A stretch of 64,000 bases of DNA, taken from contig AGIQ01000003.1 of the NCBI GenBank assembly GCA_000230935.2, forward strand, positions 62,001 through 126,000. Direction: 5' to 3'. This DNA comes from Mycolicibacterium rhodesiae JS60. GTDB taxonomy: Bacteria; Actinomycetota; Actinomycetes; Mycobacteriales; Mycobacteriaceae. The position numbers and the translations under genes are program-made. Positions 1-8,297 of the stretch are shown here, one piece after another. The notes under the pieces were generated by a model, which made no database searches, had not been told where the DNA came from, and worked only from the letters and a program-made list of their open reading frames with translations. The stretch's first letter is position 1. Each line of letters begins with the position of its first letter.

Positions 1-330
1 ATCGAGGAGCGTTGGTCGCTGGCCACCGACCCCGAGACACTGGCCAGTGCGCGGCGCATGTACGGCAAGGCCGCGTTCGCGGCGATGACGAAGATGATGC
101 GCAACGCCGATTTCCCGCTCCCCTGGGCCACGATGCACAAGGTGAAGGCGCCGACGCTGCTGACGTGGGGCCGCGACGACCGGGTCAGCCCGCTGGACAT
201 GGCGCTGATCCCGATGCGCACCATCTCCAACGCCGAGCTACACGTGTTCCCCAACTGCGGGCACTGGGTGATGATCGAGGCCAAGCAGGCCTTCGAGACC
301 ACGGTGATGAGCTTCCTGCAGCGGGACTAG
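1..330 (+). CDS. Alpha/beta hydrolase, meta-cleavage product hydrolase type (3' part only)
   Basis: The frame is open from the first base, so the start lies outside the window and about 109 C-terminal residues are visible. The end of an alpha/beta-hydrolase fold can be read: TLLTWGRDDRVSP carries the acid of the triad (Asp in GRDD) and NCGHWVMIE carries the catalytic His, followed by a final helix. The WGRxDxxxP and GHW spacing is typical of HsaD/BphD-type carbon-carbon hydrolases that act after extradiol ring cleavage. The gene ends 1 bp from the stop of a convergent monooxygenase gene and lies near an extradiol dioxygenase gene, which fits such a role. The nucleophile elbow is not visible, so an ester or epoxide substrate cannot be excluded. 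Confidence 0.8.
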   Translation: MEERWSLATDPETLASARRMYGKAAFAAMTKMMRNADFPLPWATMHKVKAPTLLTWGRDDRVSPLDMALIPMRTISNAELHVFPNCGHWVMIEAKQAFETTVMSFLQRD

Positions 331-331
331 A

Positions 332-1951
332 TCAGTCCGGCGCGGGACGCCTCAGCAGCTCGAAACCCTTGTATCCGGCGGCGGCGACCTCGGCACAGAT
401 GTCGTTGTAGGCGCCGAAGCCACCGATGAAGAGCATGAAAACCCGCGGTTTCCCAGGCACATTGGCGCCCATGTACCAGGAATTGGCCCGGGGAAACAGC
501 GTGGTTGCCGCGCGCTGACTGAGTTCGGCGAGCCAATTCTCGACGGCCTCCGGTGTCGCCTCGATGCCGGCATAGCCGTGCGAGTCGAGATAGCCGATGG
601 CCGCCGCAATCCAGTCCACATGAGACTCGGCGTGCAGCACCATGTTGGCCAGCACCGCGGGCGCACCGGGACCGGTGATCACGAACAGATTCGGAAAGCC
701 GTCGTCACCCAAGCCGAGATAGCTGCGCGGCCCGTCGGCCCAGTCGTCGCGCAGCAGTTCTCCCCCGCGCCCGACGATGTCGATCTTTCCCAATGTTCCG
801 GTGAGCGCGTCGAATCCGGTGGCGAACACGATCGCGTCCAGGTCGACGTGGGCGTCGGAGGTGTTGATGCCGGTCTCGTCGATCGATTCGATCGGCGTGC
901 GGCGCACGCTGATCAACGTCACGTTGGGCCGGTTGAACGCCTGAAAGTAGTTGGAGTCGGTGCAGATTCGCTTCGCCCCGATCGGATGATCGTCGGGGAT
1001 CAGCAACTCGGCGACCTGCGGGTCGTCGATGACCGCGCGGATCTTGCGCTCCCAGAACCGGCGGGCCTCGTCGTTGGCATCTTGGTTGGTCAGCTGGTCG
1101 GGAAATGTCTTGGAGTAGAGCACTCCGCCGAGTTGCCAACGCTTCTCGAAGGCCGCCCGCCGTTCTTCGGCCGACACCTCAAAGGTCAGTTTGGTGGTGC
1201 CGACATACGGCGAACCACCGCCGCTGCGAAAGGAGATCCGCCGGCGTTCGGGGTAGGTGGCCTTGACCTCGGCCACCTGCTCTGGGGTCAACGCGGTGTT
1301 GCCCGCCGGGATGCTGTAGTTGGGGGTGCGCTGGAAGACGTAGAGGTGCTCGGCCTGTTCGGCGAAGATCGGAATCGATTGAATGCCTGAGGAACCCGTG
1401 CCGATGACCGCAACCCGCTTGCCGGTGAAGTCCACGCTCTCGTGCGGCCAGTGCGCGGTGTGGTAGACCTCGCCGCCGAAACTCTCCAGACCGGCGAAGG
1501 CCGGTGTGATGGCCGATGACAATGCCCCGGTGGCCATCACGACGAAGCGTGCGGTGACGGCCTGTCCGTCCTGGGTCGTCACCGACCAGCGCAGTGTGGT
1601 TTCGTCCAGTACGGCCGACGCCACGCGGGTGTTGAAGGTGATGCCGCGGCGCAGGTCGAGTCTGTCGGCGACCCAGTTCAGGTAGGCCAGAATCTCGGCC
1701 TGCGCGGCGTATTTCTCGGTCCACGTCCATTCCTGTTGCAGTTCGTCGGAGAACGAATAGCTGTAATCGACGCTCTCGACGTCGCACCGCGCGCCCGGAT
1801 ATCGGTTGAAATACCAGGTGCCGCCCAACTCGGGCGCCGCCTCGAAGACTCGGACCGAAAGGCCCTGCTGGCGGAAGCGGTGCAGCGCGTAGAGCCCGGC
1901 GAATCCGGCGCCGACCACCACCACGTCGAGTGCCTCGCCCGCTGAGCTCAT
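332..1951 (-). CDS. Baeyer-Villiger monooxygenase, cassette copy A
   Basis: A 539-residue class B flavoprotein monooxygenase. The FAD Rossmann motif GAGFAG is at residues 14-19. The BVMO fingerprint FGGEVYHTAHWP (FxGxxxHxxxWP) is at 158-169. The NADPH motif GTGSSG is at 184-189, and an FATGFD segment lies in the C-terminal half. Members insert oxygen next to a ketone to give an ester or lactone, using NADPH and FAD in the cytosol. It starts at ATG and is divergent, across 120 bp, from the HsaA-type monooxygenase gene. A close paralogue at 8298-9911 is nearly colinear along its whole length. The substrate cannot be read from sequence; the cyclohexanone/steroid monooxygenase branch is likely. 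Confidence 0.93.
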   Translation of the reverse strand: MSSAGEALDVVVVGAGFAGLYALHRFRQQGLSVRVFEAAPELGGTWYFNRYPGARCDVESVDYSYSFSDELQQEWTWTEKYAAQAEILAYLNWVADRLDLRRGITFNTRVASAVLDETTLRWSVTTQDGQAVTARFVVMATGALSSAITPAFAGLESFGGEVYHTAHWPHESVDFTGKRVAVIGTGSSGIQSIPIFAEQAEHLYVFQRTPNYSIPAGNTALTPEQVAEVKATYPERRRISFRSGGGSPYVGTTKLTFEVSAEERRAAFEKRWQLGGVLYSKTFPDQLTNQDANDEARRFWERKIRAVIDDPQVAELLIPDDHPIGAKRICTDSNYFQAFNRPNVTLISVRRTPIESIDETGINTSDAHVDLDAIVFATGFDALTGTLGKIDIVGRGGELLRDDWADGPRSYLGLGDDGFPNLFVITGPGAPAVLANMVLHAESHVDWIAAAIGYLDSHGYAGIEATPEAVENWLAELSQRAATTLFPRANSWYMGANVPGKPRVFMLFIGGFGAYNDICAEVAAAGYKGFELLRRPAPD

Positions 1952-1992
1952 GCCCAGCAGCGTAGGTCGAGGCCCGCTAAGTTGCCCCGCTC

Positions 1993-2010
1993 ATCGGGAC
2001 ATTGCCCGAT
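1993..2010. promoter_or_regulatory. Short inverted repeat in the divergent promoter of cassette A
   Basis: ATCGGG and CCCGAT are separated by 6 bp (ACATTG). They sit between the divergent starts at 1951 and 2072, a natural operator position. The 6-bp arms are short and the second cassette has no clear counterpart, so an operator role is only suggested. Confidence 0.3.
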
Positions 2011-2071
2011 ACTGACCGTCTCGCGGGTTCAGGATGAAACCAACAGCCCAGACTCTGGACAAGGATGCGTG

Positions 2072-3253
2072 ATGACCGCTTCGGTGCTCGACAAGACGAT
2101 GGAGCTCGCCGACCAGCTGCGTGAGCAGGCCGTAGAGGCCGAGAAGATCGGCAAGCTCACCGACGAGACCGTCAAGGCGATGAAAAGCGCGGGCCACATC
2201 CGGTTACTCCAGCCGGCCAAGCACGGTGGTCTGGAAGTGCATCCGCGCGAGTTCGCCGAGACGGTGATGGCGCTGGCCGCGCTGGACCCGGCCGCCGGCT
2301 GGATCAACGGTGTGGTCGGCGTGCATCCCTATCAGCTGGCCTACGCCGACCCGCGGGTGGCCGAGGAGATCTGGGCCGACGACGTCGACACCTGGGTGGC
2401 CTCCCCCTACGCGCCGCAGGGCATCGCCCGGCCGGTCGACGGCGGCTACATCTTCAACGGCCGCTGGCAGTTCAGCTCCGGCACCGACCACTGTGAGTGG
2501 ATCTTCCTGGGCGCCATCAAGAGCGACGCGGACGGCAAGGTGCAGATGCCGCCGCAGATGCTGCACATGATCCTGCCGCGCAAGGACTACGAGATCGTCG
2601 AGGATTCCTGGGACGTCGTCGGCCTGCGGGGTACCGGATCCAAGGACGTCATCGTCAAGGACGCGTTCGTCCCCGACTACCGGGTGATGGATGCGTTCAA
2701 GGTGATGGACGGCACGGCGCAGCGCGAGGCCGGGATGACCGACACCCTCTACCTGATGCCGTGGTCGACGATGTTCCCGCTGGGCATCTCCTCGGCGACC
2801 ATCGGTATCTGCGAAGGCGCGCTCGCCGCGCATCTGGACTACCAGCGTGAGCGGGTCAGTGCCGCGGGCACCGCGATCAAGGACGATCCGTACGTGATGT
2901 ACGCGATCGGTGAAGCCGCCGCCGACATCAACGCCGCCCGCCAGGAGATCCTGGCCAACGTGGACCGGATCTACGACATGGTGGATTCCGGCAAGGACGT
3001 CTCGTTCGAGGATCGTGCCGCCGGGCGTCGCACCCAGGTGCGTGCGGTCTGGCGTGCGGTCAGCGCCGTCGACGAGATCTTCGCCCGCTCCGGCGGCAAT
3101 GCCATGCGCATGGACAAGCCGCTGCAGCGCTACTGGCGCGATGCCCACACCGGGATGGCGCACGCGATTCACGTGCCGGGGACCGTGTACCACGCCTCCG
3201 CGCTGAGCTCGTTCGGTGTCGACCCGCAGGGCCCGCTGCGGGCGATGATCTGA
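2072..3253 (+). CDS. HsaA-type flavin-dependent monooxygenase (acyl-CoA dehydrogenase fold), copy A
   Basis: A 393-residue protein of the group D flavin monooxygenase family (HsaA, HpaB-like, DszC), which shares the acyl-CoA dehydrogenase fold and uses reduced flavin from a separate reductase. Such enzymes hydroxylate phenols to catechols before ring cleavage; HsaA acts on the phenolic 9,10-seco steroid. The N-terminal helical domain (EKIGKLTDETVK, HGGLEVHPREFAE) and the mid beta-domain (YIFNGRWQFSSGTDHCEW) are typical. The frame is open upstream to 1982, but the start at 2072 is chosen for three reasons: AAGGA lies 6 bp upstream, the paralogue at 10433 starts at the matching point, and both proteins are then exactly 393 residues. 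The extradiol dioxygenase gene follows after 13 bp. No reductase gene is seen nearby. Confidence 0.9.
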   Translation: MTASVLDKTMELADQLREQAVEAEKIGKLTDETVKAMKSAGHIRLLQPAKHGGLEVHPREFAETVMALAALDPAAGWINGVVGVHPYQLAYADPRVAEEIWADDVDTWVASPYAPQGIARPVDGGYIFNGRWQFSSGTDHCEWIFLGAIKSDADGKVQMPPQMLHMILPRKDYEIVEDSWDVVGLRGTGSKDVIVKDAFVPDYRVMDAFKVMDGTAQREAGMTDTLYLMPWSTMFPLGISSATIGICEGALAAHLDYQRERVSAAGTAIKDDPYVMYAIGEAAADINAARQEILANVDRIYDMVDSGKDVSFEDRAAGRRTQVRAVWRAVSAVDEIFARSGGNAMRMDKPLQRYWRDAHTGMAHAIHVPGTVYHASALSSFGVDPQGPLRAMI

Positions 3254-3266
3254 CGGGAGCACACCG

Positions 3267-4175
3267 GTGAGTCTGTTCAAGAGCCTCGGTTACGTCACCA
3301 TCCAGACCGCGGACATCGATCGCTGGCGCCACTTCGCCTTCGGTGTCTTGGGATTCGCCGAGGGAAAGGGACCCGATCCCTCGGCCCTCTACCTGCGGAT
3401 GGACGAGCGCGCCGCCCGCATCATCATCACGCCCGGCGACGGCGACCGGATCGTCACCGTCGGCTGGGAGGTGCGTGACCACGCCGCACTGGAGCACGTG
3501 AAGGAAGTGCTCGACGGCGCCGGGGTCGCCTACAAGCAGCTCTCCCAGTCCGAGGCCGACGACCGTCGCGTCGAAGAGGTCGTCACGTTCGACGACCCGG
3601 CCGGCACCACGCTGGAAGTGTTCCACGGCGCGGTTCTCGACCACAGCCCCGTCGTCACCCCGTTCGGCGCCCGCTTCGTCACCGGCGATCAGGGCCTGGG
3701 CCACGTCGTCTTGCCTGCGATGGATGCACCCGGGCTGTTCGACTTCTACACGCAGGTGCTGGGATTCGTCTCGCGCGGAGCGTTCCGTGTCCCACTGCCC
3801 AAGGAGTTCGGCCCGATCCGGATCCGCTTCCTCGGGATCAACGAACGCCACCACAGCATGGCGATCGCGCCCGCGATGCACCAGCGCGACCCGGGCCTCA
3901 TCCACATGATGGTGGAGGTCGACACCCTCGACGCGGTCGGTGAGGCACTGGACCGGGTCGAGAAGGCGGGCTTCCAGTTGTCGTCGACGCTGGGCAGGCA
4001 CACCAACGACAAGATGGTGTCGTTCTATGTCCGGGCGCCCGGCGACTGGGACATCGAGTTCGGCACCGGCGGGCTGCGAGTCGACGAAAGCCATTACACC
4101 GCTGAGGAAATCACCGCGGACAGCTACTGGGGCCACAAGTGGGTGAGCGACTTCCCCGCCGCAATGCGGCCCTGA
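3267..4175 (+). CDS. Extradiol ring-cleavage dioxygenase (HsaC/BphC type), copy A
   Basis: A 302-residue, two-domain vicinal-oxygen-chelate protein of the type I extradiol dioxygenase family, which opens catechols next to the hydroxyls using Fe(II) and O2. Metal ligands are visible at the standard positions: His146 in GLGHVVL, His213 in LIHMMVEV and Glu264 in DWDIEFG. The active-site His is at 195/196 in ERHHSMAI. Length and spacing match BphC/HsaC. It starts at GTG 13 bp after the monooxygenase gene and ends 1 bp before the next gene, so the three genes form one transcription unit. The product would feed a meta-cleavage hydrolase such as the one at the left edge. The exact catechol substrate is unknown. 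Confidence 0.92.
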   Translation: MSLFKSLGYVTIQTADIDRWRHFAFGVLGFAEGKGPDPSALYLRMDERAARIIITPGDGDRIVTVGWEVRDHAALEHVKEVLDGAGVAYKQLSQSEADDRRVEEVVTFDDPAGTTLEVFHGAVLDHSPVVTPFGARFVTGDQGLGHVVLPAMDAPGLFDFYTQVLGFVSRGAFRVPLPKEFGPIRIRFLGINERHHSMAIAPAMHQRDPGLIHMMVEVDTLDAVGEALDRVEKAGFQLSSTLGRHTNDKMVSFYVRAPGDWDIEFGTGGLRVDESHYTAEEITADSYWGHKWVSDFPAAMRP

Positions 4176-4176
4176 C

Positions 4177-5637
4177 GTGAGCACCGACGTCCGCCCGGTT
4201 CCGGCCGCCTCGGTGGCGAGCTGGGATCACGAGGCCGATGTGGTGATCGCCGGTTACGGTGTCGCCGGTGCGGCCGCGGCGGTCGAGGCCGCTGGGGCGG
4301 GCGCCGAGGTGCTGGTACTGGAGCGGGCCGGAGCCTGGGGTGGCGCCGCGGCGTTGGCCGGCGGATTCATCTACCTGGGCGGCGGCACTGGGCTGCAGAA
4401 AGCCTGCGGTTTCAGCGATTCCGCGGACAATATGGCCGCCTTCCTCACTGCGGCGATGGGCCCTGGCGCGGATCTGGAACGTATCGCCGACTATTGCGAG
4501 GGCAGCGTCGCACACTTCGAATGGCTCGTGGGCTGCGGAGTGCCGTTCAAACCGGAGTTCTTCGGCGAGCCGGGCTGGGAACCGCTGGGCGACCAGGGAC
4601 TGATGTACAGCGGCGGCGAGGACGCCTATCCGTTCAACACCATCGCAGAACCAGCCCCGCGCGGACACGTTCCGCAGATGCAGAACAAGAAGCAGGGTCA
4701 GGCCAGTGCGGGCTTCATGCTGATGAAGCCGCTCGTGGAGACCGCGACCAGCCTTGGTGTCCGGGCCGAATACGACGTGCGGGTGCAGTCGTTGATCGTC
4801 GAGACCGACGGCCGGGTGGTCGGCATCACCGCGCGCCAGTACGGCACCGACATCGCCGTCCGCGCGCGTCGCGGTGTGGTGCTGGGCACCGGTAGCTTCG
4901 CCTACAACGAGTCGATGATGGCCCGCTTCACACCCCGGATTGCCGGGCGGCCCGTTTCGGCGGTGGAACAGCATGACGGACACGGCATCCGGATGGCACA
5001 GGCGCTGGGCGCCGACCTGGCTCACACCGATGCCACCGAGGTCGCGTTCGTGGTCGATCCACAACAGCTGGTGCGGGGCATCCTGGTCAATGCGCGGGGC
5101 CAGCGCTATGTCGCCGAAGACACCTATCCCGGGCGGGCCGGTCAGCTCACGCTCTACCACCAGGACGACACGGCGTATTTGATCCTGGACGACGAGGCCC
5201 AGGAAGAGGCTCTGGCGTCGCAGACGCCGAGACTGATTCTGCGCAAACCGAAGTGGGTGTGCGAGACCGTCGCCGAACTCGAAGCCGAGATCGGCTTGCC
5301 CGTCGGAAGCCTGCAGGACACGGTGGCGCGCTACAACGCCGGTGCCGAACGCGGCGAAGACCCCTTGCTGCACAAGAAGTCTCGGTGGCTGCGGCCGATC
5401 GGCAGTCCGGTGGGAGCGATCGATCTGCGGCATGCCACCGGCGGATTTCCCCTCGGTGGCCTGCGTACCAACCTCTCAGCGCAGGTGCTGCACGTCAGCG
5501 GCGAGCCGATCCCGGGCCTGTACGCGGCCGGGCGCTGCACCGCGGGTCTGGCCGCCTGGGGATACGCGAGCGGAATCTCCCTGGGCGACGGGAGTTTTTA
5601 CGGCCGCCGCGCCGGCCGTGCGGCTGCCCGGGCTTAG
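4177..5637 (+). CDS. FAD-dependent dehydrogenase/reductase, KstD/fumarate-reductase family, copy A
   Basis: A 486-residue flavoprotein. The dinucleotide motif GYGVAG is at residues 26-31, ERAGAWGG follows the second strand, and a C-terminal FAD segment reads GLYAAGRCTAGLAAWGYASG then GDGSFYGRRAG. The family contains 3-ketosteroid dehydrogenases, fumarate reductase and urocanate reductase flavoproteins, which add or remove hydrogen across a carbon-carbon bond. Here it may desaturate or aromatise a ring ahead of the HsaA-type step; this is inference from context. It starts at GTG 1 bp after the dioxygenase stop. Its last 4 bp overlap the convergent HNH gene. The paralogue in copy B is frameshifted, so this is the intact version. 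Confidence 0.85.
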   Translation: MSTDVRPVPAASVASWDHEADVVIAGYGVAGAAAAVEAAGAGAEVLVLERAGAWGGAAALAGGFIYLGGGTGLQKACGFSDSADNMAAFLTAAMGPGADLERIADYCEGSVAHFEWLVGCGVPFKPEFFGEPGWEPLGDQGLMYSGGEDAYPFNTIAEPAPRGHVPQMQNKKQGQASAGFMLMKPLVETATSLGVRAEYDVRVQSLIVETDGRVVGITARQYGTDIAVRARRGVVLGTGSFAYNESMMARFTPRIAGRPVSAVEQHDGHGIRMAQALGADLAHTDATEVAFVVDPQQLVRGILVNARGQRYVAEDTYPGRAGQLTLYHQDDTAYLILDDEAQEEALASQTPRLILRKPKWVCETVAELEAEIGLPVGSLQDTVARYNAGAERGEDPLLHKKSRWLRPIGSPVGAIDLRHATGGFPLGGLRTNLSAQVLHVSGEPIPGLYAAGRCTAGLAAWGYASGISLGDGSFYGRRAGRAAARA

Positions 5638-6917
5638 TCCTTCTCGTCGTCTCTCGGCAGAAACCGCTCGGGATGATGGAAGTCGTTGGTGCCGCCGCGC
5701 AGCGGTACGCCGGGAGGCGGCTGCCATTCCGTCTGCCCGTCGGGACGTTGGTGGGTGGTCCAGCCGTCGTTTTCGACCAGAAGGTTGCCGCACTTGCACG
5801 CCAGGGTGAGGTGGTCGATGTCAGTGGTGCCGCCGTGTTTCCAGTCTGTGGTGGCGTGGTGGATCTGGCTGTTGTAGCCGTTGACGGTGCATCCGGGCTC
5901 AGTGCAGCCACGGTACTTGGCCAACAACATGATTCGCTGATCCGCCGACGCCAACCGCCTACTGCGACCAAGCCAGAGCGAGCGGCCGGTCACACCGTCG
6001 AACACCGCAAGACAATTGTTCGAAGGGGCATTCATCCGGATCAGATCCGAGATCGGGATCAACGTGCCGCCCGCGGTAACAGCTTGCCCGGCGCCCTTCT
6101 GCAGGTCTTGCAAGGTCGTGGTGACGATCATGGTGACGGGTAACCCGTTGTGCTGGCCGAGTTTCGGATCACCCAATCGGTCGTGGACCAGTGCTTTGAG
6201 GGCGTCGTGCTGGCGTTGGGCATAGCTGCGCAGATCGTCGGGCTCGGGGGTGGCGAACTTCGCCAACCACGCATCCAACTCAGCCCGCAGTGCCGGGTCG
6301 GCGATGAGCTTCCCAACACTCATCCCGTCGGGGCGTTGTGCACCGCACCATTGGAAGCCCCGCTTGCGGGCCCGGTCCTCCTCGGAGAACTTCCCGTCGG
6401 GGTTGAGGTGGGTGGCCAGCCGATCGGCCACCTTCTCCAATTGATCGGGCCGCATCGTCTGGGCATGCTCGGCCAGGGTCCGTTCGGCCTTGTCCGCCTC
6501 GACCGGCCCGACATGATCGGGCAGGTCACGGAAGAACTTCTGGATGACCCGCACGTGCTCACCATCGAGCAGTCCGGCCTCCCACGCCTTCCCGGTTTCG
6601 GGGAGCAGTGCCGCAAGCGCGTCACCGGTCAAGGTGGTGCGTGGCGAGAGTTGTTCGGCATCCCGGATCCGGCGTTTGGCCGCGTTGCGGCTGATCCGCA
6701 ACACGTCGGCCAGCACGAACGAAATCGGCGGGCAGCCCTCGTAGCGCTCCAGATGGGTGATCTGCTCATGCGATACCGCGACCTGGCGGCGCACCGCGCT
6801 TTCCAGCCGCTCGATGGCGGCGAACCGTTGCGGCGCAGGCAGCTCCTCGATATCCGCAGCAGCCACGAGCGCGACCGCGGCATCCAGCGCATCCAACGCC
6901 TCACTGATCGAACACAT
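5634..6917 (-). CDS. DUF222 / HNH endonuclease protein (13E12 repeat family)
   Basis: A 427-residue protein with the N-terminal helical DUF222 (13E12) domain. A C-terminal HNH-type zinc domain reads YRGCTEPGC ... NSQIHH ... TDIDHLTLACKCGN. Members are abundant and multicopy in mycobacteria, and some are tied to the REP13E12 repeat, but the native function of most is unknown. The gene sits between the two paralogous catabolic cassettes and overlaps the stop region of the copy A flavoprotein gene by 4 bp. No target-site duplication or flanking repeats were recognised. ATG at 6917 is the first start in the frame. In the zinc domain KCGN stands where many HNH proteins have a Cys-His pair, so activity is not certain. 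Confidence 0.9.
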   Translation of the reverse strand: MCSISEALDALDAAVALVAAADIEELPAPQRFAAIERLESAVRRQVAVSHEQITHLERYEGCPPISFVLADVLRISRNAAKRRIRDAEQLSPRTTLTGDALAALLPETGKAWEAGLLDGEHVRVIQKFFRDLPDHVGPVEADKAERTLAEHAQTMRPDQLEKVADRLATHLNPDGKFSEEDRARKRGFQWCGAQRPDGMSVGKLIADPALRAELDAWLAKFATPEPDDLRSYAQRQHDALKALVHDRLGDPKLGQHNGLPVTMIVTTTLQDLQKGAGQAVTAGGTLIPISDLIRMNAPSNNCLAVFDGVTGRSLWLGRSRRLASADQRIMLLAKYRGCTEPGCTVNGYNSQIHHATTDWKHGGTTDIDHLTLACKCGNLLVENDGWTTHQRPDGQTEWQPPPGVPLRGGTNDFHHPERFLPRDDEKD

Positions 6918-7003
6918 GTGTCAATCATACGATTCAACACCGACAGAAAGTGCGGCTCCCGGCCGGGCCTGTGGATGAACCCCGGTTTGTGGAAAGTTTT
7001 GAG

Positions 7004-7858
7004 CTACGGGGCTTTACGAGGTGCCGCCATCTTCTTTACGTCAAGTCCGCCGAGCGAATCTCGACCGACTTCGACGTTGTGCGAGTGGGCGAAGTGATGC
7101 AGGCCGAACACCGCGTCCATACCGTTGCGCAACCCCATCTGGTCCTCGCATTGGTTGACCGCTCGCTTCGCGAGTGCGAGACCGAATCTCGGCATGGTTC
7201 CGATGCGTTCGGCGATCTCGAGGGTCGCGGCTCGGAGTTCTTCGCGCGGCACGACGCGGTTGACCATCCCGATCTCGTGGGCGCGTGGTGCATCGAACGT
7301 GTCCCCGGTGAACAACATCTCCTTGGCAAAGCGTGACCCCACGATCCAAGGGTGCGCGAAATACTCGACACCCGGGATACCCATGCGCACGACAGGGTCT
7401 GAGAAGAAGGCGTCATCGGAAGCGACGATCAGGTCGCACACCCAGGCCAGCATGAGGCCGCCCGCGATGCATGCGCCGTGGACCATGGCGATGGTGGGCT
7501 TGGGGATCTCCCGCCAGCGCCGGCACATCCCCAGATACACCTCGACCTCACGGGCATAGCGCATATCGCCGCCCTCTTTGTCGACGTGGTCCCACCACAA
7601 GGCCGCCTTGTTGTCATACGAGACATCGTGATCGCGGCCTGGCGTGCCGATGTCGTGGCCGGCGCTGAAATGGTCGCCGTTGCCGGCCAGCACGATGACG
7701 TGGACATTGTCGTCCTCGACGGCGCGCTGGAACGCCGCGTCCAACGCGTAGGTCATGACCGAATTCTGCGCGTTGCGATAGCGCGGCCGATTCATTGTCA
7801 CCAGCGCGGTTCCGCCGACGACTTCGTAGGTCACCACATCACTGTCGACTGCTGTCAT
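7004..7858 (-). CDS. Enoyl-CoA hydratase/isomerase family protein
   Basis: A 284-residue crotonase-fold protein that would act on CoA thioesters in a beta-oxidation-like pathway. The oxyanion-hole segments are HFSAGHDIG and GACIAGGLML. A Glu follows in MGIPGVEYF, near where hydratases place a catalytic acid, and the C-terminal region GLALAKRAVNQ is typical. The ATG at 7858 is preferred over a GTG one codon upstream because GAAAGG lies 7-8 bp before it. It is last in a minus-strand series after the BVMO and the broken SDR, overlapping the latter by about 20 bp. Hydratase and isomerase or hydrolase members cannot be separated by eye. Confidence 0.9.
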   Translation of the reverse strand: MTAVDSDVVTYEVVGGTALVTMNRPRYRNAQNSVMTYALDAAFQRAVEDDNVHVIVLAGNGDHFSAGHDIGTPGRDHDVSYDNKAALWWDHVDKEGGDMRYAREVEVYLGMCRRWREIPKPTIAMVHGACIAGGLMLAWVCDLIVASDDAFFSDPVVRMGIPGVEYFAHPWIVGSRFAKEMLFTGDTFDAPRAHEIGMVNRVVPREELRAATLEIAERIGTMPRFGLALAKRAVNQCEDQMGLRNGMDAVFGLHHFAHSHNVEVGRDSLGGLDVKKMAAPRKAP

Positions 7859-8297
7859 CACATGCCTTTCGGTAGCCGCTGTGCCTAGCGCTGGTACTGC
7901 CGGCGTCTACCGGCAGGCTAACCGACGTGATGAAGCGGGCCTCGTCGGACGCCAGGAACAAACTGGCATTGGCCACGTCCACGGGTTCGACCCACGGCAC
8001 AGGCAACAGGTTGCGTACCGTGAGCGCGACGATGACGTCCAGGCGACCCAACTCCGCGACGCCGTCATCGACCGCGGTGGTGAAATCCGCGAGGCTGTCC
8101 ACGTCGGCCAAACCGGTGACGGCCCGCCTTCCCCGGTCTCGCACCAGCTGCGCTGTGTCTTCCAGATCGTCGGCGGCGTCGACATGATCAAGCATGATCA
8201 GGTCCGCGCCGACGTCCGCAAACCGCTCGCAATGCGCCCGCGCCGTTCCCCGGCCAGCACCGGTGACCAAGGCAACCGTGTCGCGCAGACCAAACAT
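7839..8297 (-). pseudogene. Short-chain dehydrogenase with the catalytic core deleted
   Basis: The N-terminal cofactor region of an SDR is present (VALVTGAGRGTARAH, then GRLDVIVAL). The reading then jumps directly to a typical extreme C-terminus (PWVEPVDVANASLFLASDEARF, then SLPVDAG). The catalytic Ser and YxxxK region, about 100-130 residues, is missing, so the product has 152 residues against 250-280 for the family. The ends resemble the mycobacterial SDRs associated with mycofactocin (inference from remembered family sequences). Its ATG directly abuts the stop of the BVMO gene, so it was once part of the BVMO-SDR-hydratase operon. An in-frame internal deletion is the simplest explanation. 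Activity is very unlikely. Confidence 0.8.

Noticed and set aside
2204..5433. Three long minus-strand frames opposite the copy A cassette
   Set aside because: All are opposite well-supported plus-strand genes and read as Arg/Gly/His-rich shadow sequence typical of high-GC DNA.
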